From Mesorhizobium sp. 113-3-3 (GTDB lineage Bacteria; Pseudomonadota; Alphaproteobacteria; Rhizobiales; Rhizobiaceae): a DNA stretch of 64,000 nt. Numbering within the stretch: position 1 is the stretch's first letter; the number at the start of each line of letters is the position of its first letter. The position numbers and the translations under genes were made by a program. Below are positions 7,458 through 18,119 of this stretch, in pieces. Where the stretch lies: the NCBI RefSeq assembly GCF_016756495.1, contig NZ_AP023243.1, positions 5,212,501 through 5,276,500 on the forward strand, given 5' to 3'. The notes under the pieces are model-generated. The model was not told the origin of the DNA. It saw nothing but the letters and a program-made list of their open reading frames with translations, and ran no database searches.

Positions 7458-8414
7458 CTACGCTTGGGCTACTCGTGCGCGGCAATCCTTCAGAACCGCG
7501 GCAAGGGCCTCCTCGAACGGATGCTCGGGCATCCAGCCAAGACGCATTCGGGCGCGAGCTGCATCCCCCACAATGCACGGCAAATCACTCGGCCGCAGCC
7601 GCAGCGGATCTTGTTCGGTGACGATCTTGACACTGCTTCGCGCCAGGAGCTGCTCCAAAATATCTCCCATCCGCCATGAAATGCCAGATGCGACATTGAA
7701 GATGGTGTTCGGTGCGAGACCATCGCTGTTCAGGGCGACGCGCGCATAGGCACTGGCGACATCCCGCGCGTCCAGGAAATCCCGCTCCGCGTCAAGATTG
7801 CCGACGCGGATGACCGGCGGAGCCAGGCCTGCTTCAATCCGCGCGATCTGCATGGCGAAGGCAGGAACGGCAAATGCCTCGGTTTGCCCTGGCCCCGTGT
7901 GGTTGAAGGGGCGCATTCGAATGCATTTAAGGCCGTGACGGGAAAGCGCACCCAAGGCGAGGTCGGCCGCGGCCTTGGTCACCGCATAGTCATCCATCGG
8001 CGCAAGCAGTGCATTTTCGTCAACCGGCCGGCCGGCTTTCGCGGTCTCGCCATAAACCAGACCCGATCCGACATAGATCAACCAACAGTCCGGCGCCTCG
8101 TCGAGAATGGCGTGGGCCACGTTGAGCGCGCCCTGGACGTGGATGCGCCAGGTGTTCTCGGGATCGGCCTGGGCGGCGCCAAGGGCGGCGACGGCCGCCA
8201 GATGGACAAGGTGCGTCGGCTTGTGACGAGCGATAGCCTCACGAACAGCCGCCCTGTCCGTCACGTCGAGCGCTTCGACCTGACCGAATACGGGATGCGG
8301 CCCTCCATCCTTGGAGGTCGCAACAACCGTTGTGTCGCGACCGCAGATGCGGCGCAACGCTTCATGGACATAGGGACCGACAAAGCCCCGCGCTCCCGTG
8401 ATCAAAACCCGCAT
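7458..8414 (-). CDS. rmd: GDP-6-deoxy-D-mannose (GDP-D-rhamnose) reductase-like SDR
   Basis: 318 residues, extended short-chain dehydrogenase. The NAD(P)-binding GARGFVG is at 7-13 and the catalytic Tyr143-x3-Lys147 is in MDDYAVTKAAADLA. It follows gmd by 21 bases, so it most likely reduces GDP-4-keto-6-deoxy-mannose to GDP-D-rhamnose. Reductases giving GDP-6-deoxytalose and epimerase-reductases giving GDP-L-fucose share the fold; the product is inferred from context. GAGGT precedes the ATG by 5 bases. Confidence 0.85.
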   Translation of the reverse strand: MRVLITGARGFVGPYVHEALRRICGRDTTVVATSKDGGPHPVFGQVEALDVTDRAAVREAIARHKPTHLVHLAAVAALGAAQADPENTWRIHVQGALNVAHAILDEAPDCWLIYVGSGLVYGETAKAGRPVDENALLAPMDDYAVTKAAADLALGALSRHGLKCIRMRPFNHTGPGQTEAFAVPAFAMQIARIEAGLAPPVIRVGNLDAERDFLDARDVASAYARVALNSDGLAPNTIFNVASGISWRMGDILEQLLARSSVKIVTEQDPLRLRPSDLPCIVGDAARARMRLGWMPEHPFEEALAAVLKDCRARVAQA

Positions 8415-8435
8415 GCCGACCTCGCTAACCGCGCC

Positions 8436-9458
<1,023 letters not shown>

Positions 9459-9534
9459 TCAGGAATGCAAACCGTCTGCCCGAAAACGCTAAACGTACCC
9501 AATGTGCAGACGTGCCTGATGGGTCGTCCTCAGG

Positions 9535-10950
9535 TTAGGCGCGGCCATAAACATCATCGAACCGCACAATATCGTCTTCGCCAAGATATTCCCCGCTTTG
9601 CACTTCGATCATGACCAGCGGAAGAATGCCGGGATTTTCGAGGCGGTGCTTGTGGCCGCAAGGGATATAGGTGGACTGGTTGGTCGCCAGCAGGATCTCA
9701 CTCTGGCCATTGACGACCTTCGCGGTCCCGCTCACCACGACCCAGTGCTCGGAGCGGTGATGATGCGCCTGAAGGCTAAGGCGCGCGTTCGGCTTAACCT
9801 CAATCCGCTTGATCTTGAAACGCGGCCCCTCCTCCAGGACGGTGTAGGTACCCCACGGGCGATGCACGGTGCGATGCACGGTCGCCGCCTCGTGACCCTC
9901 CAGCTTGAGGCGATTGTAGAGGTCCTTGACTTCCTGCGCCTTGTCCTTGTGGGCGATAAGAAGCGCATCCGGCGTGTCGACGATCAACAGATCCGAAACG
10001 CCAACGAGACCCACAAGCCGGTCTTCGCTGTGCACGTAACAGTTCGTCACATCATGGAGCATCGTTTCGCCGGTCGTGCGGTTGCCGCTGTCGTCGGCTG
10101 GAACAAGCTTCGAAAGAACGTTCCATGAGCCGATGTCGGACCAATCGAAGCTGCAGGGAACGAAACCCACATTCCTTGCTTTCTCCATGACAGCATAGTC
10201 GATGGACACGGCAGGAACGGCCGCGAAACCATCCTTGTCAATCTCGACGGTGACGCGGTCCGCGGCATCGCTTGTCCTGGCTTTCTCCAGCGCCGTGCGC
10301 GCATTGGACAACACGTCCGGACACAGTTCCTGCATCGCGGCGATCATGGAGCGGGCAGCAAAACAGAACATGCCCGAATTCCAGAAAAAACGGCCGCTGG
10401 CGATGAATTGAGCCGCTCGTTCCGCATTCGGCTTTTCCACGAACCGAAGGACCGTGTCCCCCTCGGCCTCGATATAGCCAAATCCGGTTTCAGGGCTCTC
10501 GGCCTTCATGCCAAATGTCACGATCCGTCCCGTGGACGCGATCGCGGCCGCCTTTGCCACGGCCGCGCCAAAGCTGACTTCGTCCAGGATCAGGTGATCC
10601 GCGGGCAGCACAACCAGAACCGCGTCTGGATTGTCGCGCGCGACCTGCAACGCTGCAAGCGCGATCGCGGCCGCCGTGTCACGACCGAAAGGTTCCAGCA
10701 GGAACGTGTTCTTTACCCCTGGCGCCGCCACCTCCGCATATTCGTCAGCCGTCAGGAACAGCAGATCGCGGTTGGTGACCGTCACAATCTGCTCAACGCC
10801 GGCAAGACCGGCTGCGCGGGCGTAGGTCCGGCGAATAAGGGTTCCCCCTCCCGGCAAGGGAATAAAGGGCTTGGGGTGCAACGCACGCGAAATAGGCCAG
10901 AGGCGGGAACCGACACCGCCACTTATGATGACAGGAACGATATTGGTCAA
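9535..10950 (-). CDS. manC: Mannose-1-phosphate guanylyltransferase / mannose-6-phosphate isomerase
   Basis: 471 residues, the usual size of the bifunctional type II enzyme. The N-terminal nucleotidyltransferase begins VPVIISGGVGSRLWP (5-19), with FVEKP and WNSGMF further in. The C-terminal ~120 residues form the cupin isomerase domain (RPWGTYTVLEEGPRFKIKR, LSLQAHHHRSEHW, HRLENPG). It makes GDP-mannose from mannose-1-phosphate and interconverts fructose-6-P and mannose-6-P. The start is TTG with GGAAAG about 8 bases upstream. It begins 3 bases after manB, so the two are surely co-transcribed, and it feeds gmd. Confidence 0.95.
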   Translation of the reverse strand: MTNIVPVIISGGVGSRLWPISRALHPKPFIPLPGGGTLIRRTYARAAGLAGVEQIVTVTNRDLLFLTADEYAEVAAPGVKNTFLLEPFGRDTAAAIALAALQVARDNPDAVLVVLPADHLILDEVSFGAAVAKAAAIASTGRIVTFGMKAESPETGFGYIEAEGDTVLRFVEKPNAERAAQFIASGRFFWNSGMFCFAARSMIAAMQELCPDVLSNARTALEKARTSDAADRVTVEIDKDGFAAVPAVSIDYAVMEKARNVGFVPCSFDWSDIGSWNVLSKLVPADDSGNRTTGETMLHDVTNCYVHSEDRLVGLVGVSDLLIVDTPDALLIAHKDKAQEVKDLYNRLKLEGHEAATVHRTVHRPWGTYTVLEEGPRFKIKRIEVKPNARLSLQAHHHRSEHWVVVSGTAKVVNGQSEILLATNQSTYIPCGHKHRLENPGILPLVMIEVQSGEYLGEDDIVRFDDVYGRA

Positions 10951-10953
10951 ACT

Positions 10954-12381
10954 TCAGCTTTCCAGGATTTGAGTTCGGCTGAGGTCAAGACCCCAACCGA
11001 GCAATTCGTGTGCACGGGATTCTGTCTTAGCCTCGATATAGCACCGCAATTCTGGCGCGTTGCCTGACGCACGGAAGTGAACGACCTCTCCGTTGCCGGC
11101 GGTGATACGCACGCCGTCGCGATTGTCAATATCGGCGACGCCCCCGAGAATCTCGAAAAGAGCGCCGGCATAGGCGGTATCCGTCGACAATTTCTTGAGG
11201 AAAGACGCGCTGTCTTCCGCCGACACGCCTTCAAGCCGGCCGCTATCCGCGGCGAGGAACCCGAAACCAGCGGCGATCTCGGCGAGCGGGCGACCTGTCG
11301 CAGCAATCGTCGACAGCGCACACAGAATTGGCAACAGCGAATCCCGGGTCAGCAAGGCTGTGAGCGTGCGGCCATCCTTCTCGACGGACGAACCCAGAAG
11401 AACGCCGCCATTGGCTTCGAAGCCCACGACGCATTTTGCCCCTTGAGCAAGGGCCGTGCCGATGCCTTCGATCACATAGGGCGAGCCTATGCGTGTGCGC
11501 ATCACGGTTGCGAAATGCCCGCAGCGCTCCAGGGCGGAATTGGAACTGACTGGCGTCACGATGCAGTCGGCATCGAGAAAACGCGCCGTGATCGCGCCGA
11601 TCAGGTCGCCGCGCACAAAACTGCCATGCGCATCCGCCACAAGTGGCCGGTCGCCATCGCCATCGGCGGACACGATGGCGTCGAACGGCTCAGCCGCCGC
11701 CCAGTCCTTGAGAAGCACAAGATCTTCCTGCCTGAGCGCTTCGGTATCCACCGGAATGAAATGCGAGGACCTGCCCAAGGGCACCGCCTCAGCTCCCAGC
11801 GCCCGAAGGATATCGACAAGGACATCCCTTGCCACGGACGAATGCTGATAGACGCCGACGCGCACACCATTCAGGCTACCCGGCTGAAAGAAGCCAAGAA
11901 AATGATCCCGGTAACCTGCGGACGGATCCGAGCCCGGCTGTACCGGCTCAACGGATGGCTGCGACCGGTCGGCTCTCTGCAAGCCTGCGTGGATTGCCAC
12001 AATTTCAAGCTCATCGCGCTTGTCGATCTCGCCGTCCGCCCGGTAGAATTTGAGCCCGTTCCTGTCGTCGGGGATGTGACTGCCGGTCACCATGATCGCC
12101 GGGGCATTCTTAGCCCCGGCATAAAGCGCCAGTGCCGGTGTCGGCAAGGCTCCGCAATCGACCGCCACCAGACCGGCTTCGGCGATCGCGGCATGGACAA
12201 TCCCTGCAATGTCGGGGCTGGATGAGCGAAGGTCACGCCCTACGAGAATCTTGTCGCCCTCGTTCAACACACCACGCCCCACAAGCATGCGTGCGAACGC
12301 GATCGTATACGTGCGCGCCGGTGGCCCTCTGAGCTCACTGACGAGACCGCGCAACCCGCTGGTGCCGAACTTCAAAGTCAC
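10954..12381 (-). CDS. manB: Phosphomannomutase
   Basis: 475 residues from a GTG start with AGGTGG 7 bases upstream; the frame is open further 5' (to 12462) but that part lacks family similarity. The N terminus MTLKFGTSGLRG is the standard alpha-phosphohexomutase beginning. The phosphoserine loop is VTGSHIPDDRNG with Ser101 as the likely phosphorylated residue, and SADGDGDRP is the metal-binding loop. It converts mannose-6-P to mannose-1-P for manC immediately downstream. The C-terminal sugar-phosphate loop reads FRASGNAPELR, with A for the T of the usual R-x-S-G-T-E. Confidence 0.92.
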   Translation of the reverse strand: MTLKFGTSGLRGLVSELRGPPARTYTIAFARMLVGRGVLNEGDKILVGRDLRSSSPDIAGIVHAAIAEAGLVAVDCGALPTPALALYAGAKNAPAIMVTGSHIPDDRNGLKFYRADGEIDKRDELEIVAIHAGLQRADRSQPSVEPVQPGSDPSAGYRDHFLGFFQPGSLNGVRVGVYQHSSVARDVLVDILRALGAEAVPLGRSSHFIPVDTEALRQEDLVLLKDWAAAEPFDAIVSADGDGDRPLVADAHGSFVRGDLIGAITARFLDADCIVTPVSSNSALERCGHFATVMRTRIGSPYVIEGIGTALAQGAKCVVGFEANGGVLLGSSVEKDGRTLTALLTRDSLLPILCALSTIAATGRPLAEIAAGFGFLAADSGRLEGVSAEDSASFLKKLSTDTAYAGALFEILGGVADIDNRDGVRITAGNGEVVHFRASGNAPELRCYIEAKTESRAHELLGWGLDLSRTQILES

Positions 12382-12810
12382 GGATTGCCACCTTTTTCCG
12401 GGAATCCGGCCCTGGCACAGACTGCGGCAAGGCCCCTCACCTGTCGCAGCCCGCGACAGCATGAAAGTTGGCGAGCGAGGTCGGACAGCGCGCCACTATA
12501 GATCAAGGCCGGCGACCTGATCTCTGTATAAGGGCAGTTTTTGCTTAGAGCCCGCTAATATTATTGGGTACAGCGCGTTCTCATTGCCTCGAGCAAGGAT
12601 GATCCCTTTCAAGAAGCTCTCCGTGAATTGCCAAGCCCCCACCTGACACCCAAGTTGCCCGTGCTTAGGTTTCGCGCAATGGCTTGTCAATCTCGGACGC
12701 CGGACCGCACCCAATTTCAACAACGCCGTGGAATTCAGGCAACCTCGACGATGACAACCCTGCGGACCAAGCCTACGGTGTTTCAGGCAAACCGAATAAC
12801 GGCTGGAATC
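12382..12810. other. 429-base gap between rfbD and manB holding an rfbA remnant
   Basis: No intact gene is seen. The only recognisable content is the decayed rfbA 5' segment at 12523-12621, annotated separately. The 12630-12810 part, next to the rfbD stop, shows no homology I can read. The gap probably marks a join between the GDP-mannose and dTDP-rhamnose blocks. Confidence 0.6.
12523..12621 (-). pseudogene. Remnant of a glucose-1-phosphate thymidylyltransferase (rfbA) 5' end
   Basis: Translated on the minus strand, 33 codons align without gaps to residues at the start of the intact RfbA encoded at 15349-16230, with 21 of 33 identical (F-L-K-G-I-I-L-A shared, then L-Y-P, L-A-x-S-K-Q and L-P-x-Y). 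The nucleotide-binding GGSGTR is destroyed and reads RGNENA. Similarity stops after the L-P-L-Y-R segment, a TAG follows at 12496, and no further rfbA sequence is present. It is downstream of rfbD and in the same orientation, consistent with a leftover of a second rfb operon or of a recombination event. Confidence 0.75.
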
Positions 12811-13707
12811 TCAAGCGACCTGCTGACCATCCACGATGCGGCGCACGACCCTCTCGGTGGATTGTCGCCATTCCGGCGCGCTCCATCCGAATACGGACGC
12901 GAATTTCGCGCTCGACAGCCGCGAATTGGCGGGGCGGCGTGCCTTGGTCGGATAGTCCTTGGTCGCGATATCCCGCACCTGCGCCCACGGACCGCCAGCC
13001 GCCCGGCTGGTGTCGAGGATATGACGGGCAAAGCCGCTCCAGTTCGTCTCGCCTGTGCCGGCCAGATGATAGGTGCCGAAGGCAGCAAAGCTCCTCTCGC
13101 GATGCAGCATCGTCGCCGCATGCAGGACGGCATCGGCGATATCGAGCGCGCAGGTGGGATTTCCCCATTGATCGGCCACCACTGAAATCTCGTTGCGGTC
13201 GGCAGCCAGCCGCAGCATGGTTTTGACGAAATTCCTGCCGAACGGGCTGTAAACCCAGGCGGTGCGCAGGATCAGGTGGCGCGGGCCGGCGGCAGCCACC
13301 GCCAGTTCGCCAGCGAGCTTAGAGGCTCCATAAACGCCAAGGGGGGCCGTCGTGTCGGTCTCGACATAGGCGCGAGACCCGCTGCCGTCGAAGACGTAAT
13401 CGGTCGAAAGATGAATGATTGGAACACCGAGCCGCGCCGCCGCTTCAGCCACCTTGCCGGCGCCGGTTGCGTTAACGGCAAAAGCGATGTCGGGCTCGTC
13501 CTCGGCCTGGTCCACGGCGGTGTATGCGGCGGCCGACACGACAATATCCGGCTTGCCGGCCGCAATGGCGTCGATGACGGCTTCGGGTCTTGCGAGGTCG
13601 AGATCCGGACGGCCAATGGCGACCACCTCCACGCCAGCATGCGCCTGGCCGGCCTCCAAAAGACTTGCCGCGACCTGGCCGTCGCGTCCGGTGACGAGGA
13701 GCCTCAC
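12811..13707 (-). CDS. rfbD: dTDP-4-dehydrorhamnose reductase
   Basis: 298 residues, GTG start overlapping the rfbB stop by four bases. It has [13 protein letters not shown] (nucleotide binding), the segment [21 protein letters not shown] and LSTDYVFDG, and catalytic YGASKLAGE, all hallmarks of RfbD/RmlD. It performs the last step to dTDP-L-rhamnose using NAD(P)H. It is the last gene of the rfbA-C-B-D run on the minus strand; the next sequence downstream is the rfbA remnant. Confidence 0.95.
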   Translation of the reverse strand: MRLLVTGRDGQVAASLLEAGQAHAGVEVVAIGRPDLDLARPEAVIDAIAAGKPDIVVSAAAYTAVDQAEDEPDIAFAVNATGAGKVAEAAARLGVPIIHLSTDYVFDGSGSRAYVETDTTAPLGVYGASKLAGELAVAAAGPRHLILRTAWVYSPFGRNFVKTMLRLAADRNEISVVADQWGNPTCALDIADAVLHAATMLHRERSFAAFGTYHLAGTGETNWSGFARHILDTSRAAGGPWAQVRDIATKDYPTKARRPANSRLSSAKFASVFGWSAPEWRQSTERVVRRIVDGQQVA

Positions 13708-14774
13708 GCGCCGGCCTTGCGCGCTTCGCCCAGCCGTTCACCGGCGTAGCGCTGTTCGCGGATCGGCCCCCACCACCATTTGTTGTCGAGGAACCAGTCC
13801 ACGGTTCTGGTCAGGCCGCTGTCGAAGTTCTCGCTCGGCGCCCAGCCGAGCTCGCGGCCGATCTTGGAGGCATCGATGGCGTAACGGCGATCGTGGCCGG
13901 GGCGGTCGGTTACGAAGGAGATCAGCTCGCGATAGCGCTTGCCGCCGGCCCGGGGACGCCTGGCGTCGAGCAGGTCGCAGATCGTCTCGACGACGGCAAG
14001 GTTCGTCCGTTCCGAATTGCCGCCGACATTGTAGCTTTCGCCCGGCGTGCCCTTGGTGGCGACCAGTTCCAGCGCCCGCGCGTGATCCTCGACGAACAGC
14101 CAATCGCGCACATTGGCGCCGGCGCCGTAGACCGGCAGCGGCTTTTCGTCGAGCGCGTTGAGGATGACGAGCGGGATCAGTTTTTCGGGGAAATGATAGG
14201 GGCCGTAATTGTTCGAACAGTTGGAGAGCACGACCGGCAGGCCATAGGTCTCGTGCCAGGCGCGGACCAGATGATCCGAGGCTGCCTTGGAGGCGGAATA
14301 GGGCGAGGATGGCGCGTAAGGCGTCTCCTCGACGAACATGCCGCCGTCGAAAGGCAGATCGCCGAACACCTCGTCGGTGGAGACATGGTGGAAACGGAAC
14401 CGGCTTTTCCTGTCGTCGGCAAGGCCGCGCCAGTATTCGAGCGCCGCATTGAGGATCCGGTAGGTGCCGACGATGTTGGTCTCGATGAAGGCGCCGGGCC
14501 CGTCGATCGAACGGTCGACATGGCTCTCGGCGGCAAGGTTCATGACGATGTCGATATCGTCGCGGCGCAGGAGATCAAGCACCGCCCTCTCGTCGCAGAT
14601 ATCGGCATGGGCGAAACGATAATTATGCGCATTCTCGATTTGCCGCAGCGAAGCCAGATTGCCGGCATAGGTAAGCTTGTCGAGATTGGTCACCCGATAG
14701 GCCGGATTGGCGCACAAATGCCGGCACACCGCCGAACCGATGAAACCAGCCCCGCCTGTCACCAGAAAATTCAT
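13704..14774 (-). CDS. rfbB: dTDP-glucose 4,6-dehydratase
   Basis: 356 residues from the ATG at 14774, preceded by GAGGA with 7-base spacing; the open frame 5' of it overlaps rfbC. GGAGFIG is at 7-13, [12 protein letters not shown] carries the TDE triad of the dehydratase near 133-135, and Tyr159-x3-Lys163 is in [13 protein letters not shown]. It makes dTDP-4-keto-6-deoxyglucose, the branch point for dTDP-L-rhamnose (RfbC, RfbD) and very likely for the WecE-type aminotransferase at 27955 in the second island. Confidence 0.97.
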   Translation of the reverse strand: MNFLVTGGAGFIGSAVCRHLCANPAYRVTNLDKLTYAGNLASLRQIENAHNYRFAHADICDERAVLDLLRRDDIDIVMNLAAESHVDRSIDGPGAFIETNIVGTYRILNAALEYWRGLADDRKSRFRFHHVSTDEVFGDLPFDGGMFVEETPYAPSSPYSASKAASDHLVRAWHETYGLPVVLSNCSNNYGPYHFPEKLIPLVILNALDEKPLPVYGAGANVRDWLFVEDHARALELVATKGTPGESYNVGGNSERTNLAVVETICDLLDARRPRAGGKRYRELISFVTDRPGHDRRYAIDASKIGRELGWAPSENFDSGLTRTVDWFLDNKWWWGPIREQRYAGERLGEARKAGA

Positions 14775-14793
14775 GCCGCTATCCTCATGCCCA

Positions 14794-15345
14794 TCAGGCA
14801 AACACGTCCGCTTCGGCCAGCATCGGCGCCTTGAGGTCCTTGTCCGAAAGCTGGAACCCGCCAGTCACTGAAGGCCATTCGATGCCGATGTCGGGATCAT
14901 CGAAGCGGACAGACCGATCGTGCTCGGGCGAATAGGTATCGGTGACCTTATAGAGGACCTCGGTGTCGGGCACGAGCGTCACAAAGCCATGCGCGAACCC
15001 CTTTGGCACCAGAATCTGATTGCCCTTTTCGGCCGAAATCTCGTGAGCGACCCACCTCCCGAAGGTTTTCGATCCTCGGCGGATATCAACAGCGACGTCG
15101 AGGACGCTGCCGCGAATGACGCGCAGCAGCTTGTCCTGGGCTCGCGGCGCGAGTTGATAGTGAAGCCCTCGCAAGACGCCTGCCGCGGCGGAATAGGAGT
15201 GGTTGTCCTGCACGAAAACCAGGTCGATGCCTGCCTGCGAAAACCGCTCGGCATTGTAGGTTTCCACGAAGAAGCCGCGTGCATCGCCATGTCGCTTGGG
15301 CACGATTTCGAGCACGCCTTCCAGACCGAGGGACCTGATCTCCAA
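14794..15345 (-). CDS. rfbC: dTDP-4-dehydrorhamnose 3,5-epimerase
   Basis: 183 residues, TTG start with GAGGG 7 bases upstream. The cupin-fold epimerase motifs are clear: [29 protein letters not shown] (catalytic His), [13 protein letters not shown] and [11 protein letters not shown]. It epimerises C3 and C5 of dTDP-4-keto-6-deoxyglucose. It lies between rfbA (3-base gap) and rfbB (19-base gap) and belongs to the same transcript. Confidence 0.96.
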   Translation of the reverse strand: MEIRSLGLEGVLEIVPKRHGDARGFFVETYNAERFSQAGIDLVFVQDNHSYSAAAGVLRGLHYQLAPRAQDKLLRVIRGSVLDVAVDIRRGSKTFGRWVAHEISAEKGNQILVPKGFAHGFVTLVPDTEVLYKVTDTYSPEHDRSVRFDDPDIGIEWPSVTGGFQLSDKDLKAPMLAEADVFA

Positions 15346-15348
15346 CGC

Positions 15349-16230
15349 TCAGCCCTCTGACAGATCGGCGACGCGCCGCCGCAGATAGGCGGCATATTCG
15401 TTTTTGCCCAACCGGGTCGCGCGTTGCAGCACTTGTTCCGCCGTCAGCCAGCCCTGCTCGAAGGCGATCTCCTCGGGGCAAGCGACCTTGATGCCTTGCC
15501 GATGTTCGATCGTGCGCACAAAGGAAGACGCGTCGTTGAGGCTGTCATGGGTCCCTGTGTCGAGCCAGGCATAGCCGCGCCCCAATCGGTGCACCTGCAG
15601 CAGGCCGCGATCTAGATAGGCATTGTTGACCGCCGTGATCTCGAGTTCGCCGCGGGCCGAAGGCCGGATGGCCGAGGCGATGTCGACGACACTGTTGTCG
15701 TAGAAATACAGCCCGGTGACGGCCCAATTGGATTTTGGCTTTTGCGGCTTTTCCTCGATCGTCAGCGCGGTTCCGGTGGCCTTGTCGAAGGACACCACGC
15801 CGTAGCGTTCCGGATCGTCGACACGATAGGCGAACACCGATGCGCCGGTGTCGCGCGCGGCGGCGATGCGGCAAAGCTGCGACAGCCCGTCGCCGAAATA
15901 GATGTTGTCGCCCAGGATCATCGACACGCTGTCCTTGCCGATGAAGTCGCGGCCGATGATGAAGGCTTCAGCAAGCCCATTGGGGTGCGGCTGCTCCGCA
16001 TAGGAGATATCCAGCCCAAACTCCGATCCGTCGCCGAGCAATTCACGGAAGACGGGCAGATCGCGCGGTGTCGAAATGACCAGGATTTCCCTGATATCCG
16101 CGAGCATCAGCACGCTCAGCGGATAATAGATCATCGGCTTGTCGTATACCGGAAGAATCTGTTTGGAGACCGCCAACGTCAGCGGATAAAGGCGCGTTCC
16201 ACTGCCTCCGGCAAGGATGATTCCTTTCAA
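15349..16230 (-). CDS. rfbA: Glucose-1-phosphate thymidylyltransferase
   Basis: 293 residues from a TTG start at 16230 (GGGGAG with about 7-base spacing), giving the standard [16 protein letters not shown] start; the upstream in-frame ATG at 16269 would add a non-family extension. [17 protein letters not shown] and [10 protein letters not shown] are diagnostic. It makes dTDP-glucose from dTTP and glucose-1-phosphate, first step of the dTDP-rhamnose route. Length is normal for RfbA. A decayed relative of its 5' end lies at 12523-12621. Confidence 0.96.
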   Translation of the reverse strand: MKGIILAGGSGTRLYPLTLAVSKQILPVYDKPMIYYPLSVLMLADIREILVISTPRDLPVFRELLGDGSEFGLDISYAEQPHPNGLAEAFIIGRDFIGKDSVSMILGDNIYFGDGLSQLCRIAAARDTGASVFAYRVDDPERYGVVSFDKATGTALTIEEKPQKPKSNWAVTGLYFYDNSVVDIASAIRPSARGELEITAVNNAYLDRGLLQVHRLGRGYAWLDTGTHDSLNDASSFVRTIEHRQGIKVACPEEIAFEQGWLTAEQVLQRATRLGKNEYAAYLRRRVADLSEG

Positions 16231-16314
16231 GAAGATCTCCCCGGCATGCTCAAATCCCCTCCGCAGCAACGGGTAGCCATACTACACCTGGAAAAAGCTG
16301 CTGCCAGCGCCCGC

Positions 16315-17349
16315 TTATATCCTGGAGTCGTTACTAAAATACGCCTGGTACCACTCGACGAACCGCCCCACCCCTTCCGACACGGATGTGCCGGGGCGAT
16401 AGCCGACGGCATCTTGCAGAGCTGAGGTGTCGGCGAAAGTGTCCGGCACGTCGCCGGCCTGCAGCGGCAAGAGCTCGATGATGGCCTTGCGGCCAAGCGC
16501 GCTTTCCAGCGCCTCGACATAGGCGGTCAGCTTCACCGGATTGTTGTTGCCGATGTTGAAGATGCGCCAGGGCGCGCTGCTGGTTGCCGGATCCGGATGG
16601 CCGGAATCCCAGGCGGGATTACCGGCGGCAGGGCTATCGCTGGTCCGGATCACACCTTCGGCGATGTCATCGACATAGGTGAAGTCGCGCGTGTGGTTGC
16701 CGTTGTTGAACAGCTTGATCGGTTCGCCAGCCAGGATGCTCCTGGTGAACAGGAACAGCGCCATGTCGGGACGCCCCCAGGGGCCGTACACGGTGAAGAA
16801 GCGCAGCCCGGTGGTCGGCAGCCCGAACAGATGGCTGTAGCTGTGCGCCATCAGTTCGTTGGCGCGCTTGGTCGCGGCATAGAACTGCAGCGGATGATCC
16901 GCCGGGCGATGCTCGGAAAACGGCATGTCGGTGTTGGCGCCGTAAACGCTCGAGGTGCTGGCATAGGTCAGGTGCGCTATGCCGCCGCCGCGGCAGGCTT
17001 CCAATATGTTGGTGAAAGCGATGATGTTGCTTTCGACATAGGCGCGCGGGTTTTCCAGGCTGTAGCGCACCCCGGCCTGGGCTGCGAGGTGGATCACCCG
17101 GTCGAAACCATGATCGGCAAAGCAGCCATCCACGGTTCCTCTGTCGGCAAGATCGCCGTGGATGAAATGATAGCCGGAATTGATGCTTCGGCTGGCCTCG
17201 GCAAGCAGCCGCAACCGCGCCTGCTTGATCGCCGGATCATAGTAATCGTTGACGCTGTCGATGCCGACGACCTCGTCGCCACGCTCCAGGAGCCGCCTGG
17301 CGACATGATAGCCTATGAAGCCGGCGGCGCCGGTGACCAGAACCTTCAT
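16315..17349 (-). CDS. lpsL: UDP-glucuronate 4-epimerase-like (LpsL type)
   Basis: 344 residues, extended [20 protein letters not shown] is the NAD-binding start, [18 protein letters not shown] matches the UDP-glucuronate epimerase class, [18 protein letters not shown] and the catalytic [12 protein letters not shown] follow, and [16 protein letters not shown] is typical of LpsL/Cap1J enzymes that supply UDP-galacturonate for rhizobial LPS. Assignment over plain UDP-glucose 4-epimerase rests on these segments. It is about 85 bases upstream of rfbA on the same strand and may head the transcript. Confidence 0.88.
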   Translation of the reverse strand: MKVLVTGAAGFIGYHVARRLLERGDEVVGIDSVNDYYDPAIKQARLRLLAEASRSINSGYHFIHGDLADRGTVDGCFADHGFDRVIHLAAQAGVRYSLENPRAYVESNIIAFTNILEACRGGGIAHLTYASTSSVYGANTDMPFSEHRPADHPLQFYAATKRANELMAHSYSHLFGLPTTGLRFFTVYGPWGRPDMALFLFTRSILAGEPIKLFNNGNHTRDFTYVDDIAEGVIRTSDSPAAGNPAWDSGHPDPATSSAPWRIFNIGNNNPVKLTAYVEALESALGRKAIIELLPLQAGDVPDTFADTSALQDAVGYRPGTSVSEGVGRFVEWYQAYFSNDSRI

Positions 17350-17413
17350 CGGAAGCGTCCGTCCTCGGGAATGGATCCCTGACGTCTATGGTACGCCAAG
17401 CTTCCTGCAGAGA

Positions 17414-18004
17414 TCAGGAGCGCTTCAGCAGCGACCAGACGGCCGGCACAAGGCTGGCTGCGAGCGCAACCTTGATCAGGTCGCCGACGATGAACGGCAC
17501 GACGCCGAACTGCCAGGACTTTTCCGGGCCGATCAGCAGCGCCAGCCAGGCAAAGGCCATCGCCATCATCACCACTTCAGCAACCAGCATCGCATTGAAA
17601 AGCTTGATCGGGTGGCGATCCCAGCCGCGATCCGCGGCCCAGCCGACAATCGCCGCCATGACGACAAAACCCGCGAGATAGCCACCCGTCGGGCCGACCA
17701 TGTAGGCAAGGCCGATGCCCTTCTCAGGCGTGCCCTGGAAGACCGGGAAGCCCATCGCGCCTTCCGCCATGTAGAGCAGCAGCGTGGCGACGCCGAGTCG
17801 CAGGCCGAAGGCGGCGGCGATCAGCAGGACGGCGAGCGTCTGCATGGAGAGGTCGACGGGGCCCAGCACGACCTTGGTCTTGGCCGACAGGGTCAGCAAC
17901 AGTGTTCCGGCGATCGCCAGGAAAAACTGTGTTGCCAGTCGCGCCGCGCCTTCCTGCGGCAAAGCCAAAGAAACAAGCGGGCGCATCGTCGTTGCAGTTG
18001 CCAT
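17414..18004 (-). CDS. bioY: Biotin transporter substrate-binding subunit BioY
   Basis: 196 residues from the ATG at 18004 (GGGGAAG 3-9 bases upstream); a TTG at 18016 is in frame. Six membrane helices are predicted. GPVDLSMQTLAVLLIAAAFG, the loop GAMGFPVFQGTPEKGIGLAYMVGPTGGYLAGF and PFIVGDLIK are BioY hallmarks. It is the S-component of an ECF biotin importer; no BioM/BioN genes are next to it, and BioY can work with shared energising units or alone. An inverted repeat at 18027-18044 is a candidate operator. Confidence 0.94.
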   Translation of the reverse strand: MATATTMRPLVSLALPQEGAARLATQFFLAIAGTLLLTLSAKTKVVLGPVDLSMQTLAVLLIAAAFGLRLGVATLLLYMAEGAMGFPVFQGTPEKGIGLAYMVGPTGGYLAGFVVMAAIVGWAADRGWDRHPIKLFNAMLVAEVVMMAMAFAWLALLIGPEKSWQFGVVPFIVGDLIKVALAASLVPAVWSLLKRS

Positions 18005-18026
18005 GGTCTTCCCCAATCCGATCTGT

Positions 18027-18044
18027 CGCGATCCGATAATCGCG
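18027..18044. promoter_or_regulatory. Inverted repeat CGCGAT-N6-ATCGCG upstream of bioY
   Basis: A perfect 6-base inverted repeat with a 6-base centre, 23 bases before the bioY start codon and in the bioY / hydrolase intergenic region. Its place suits a repressor site. It does not match the TTATMKATAA box of the biotin regulator BioR, so the regulator is unknown. Confidence 0.3.
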
Positions 18045-18119
18045 GTCTCAGCGTTTTCCTATATTGGCTTGCGTGCTATGCGGCAATCGGTTTTGCCGTT
18101 CCGGGAGCAATGTGCCGAT

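Noticed and set aside
12496..12723. Intact 75-residue gene over the rfbA remnant
   Set aside because: Similarity to RfbA is limited to 33 codons with the active site destroyed; no ribosome site before the ATG.
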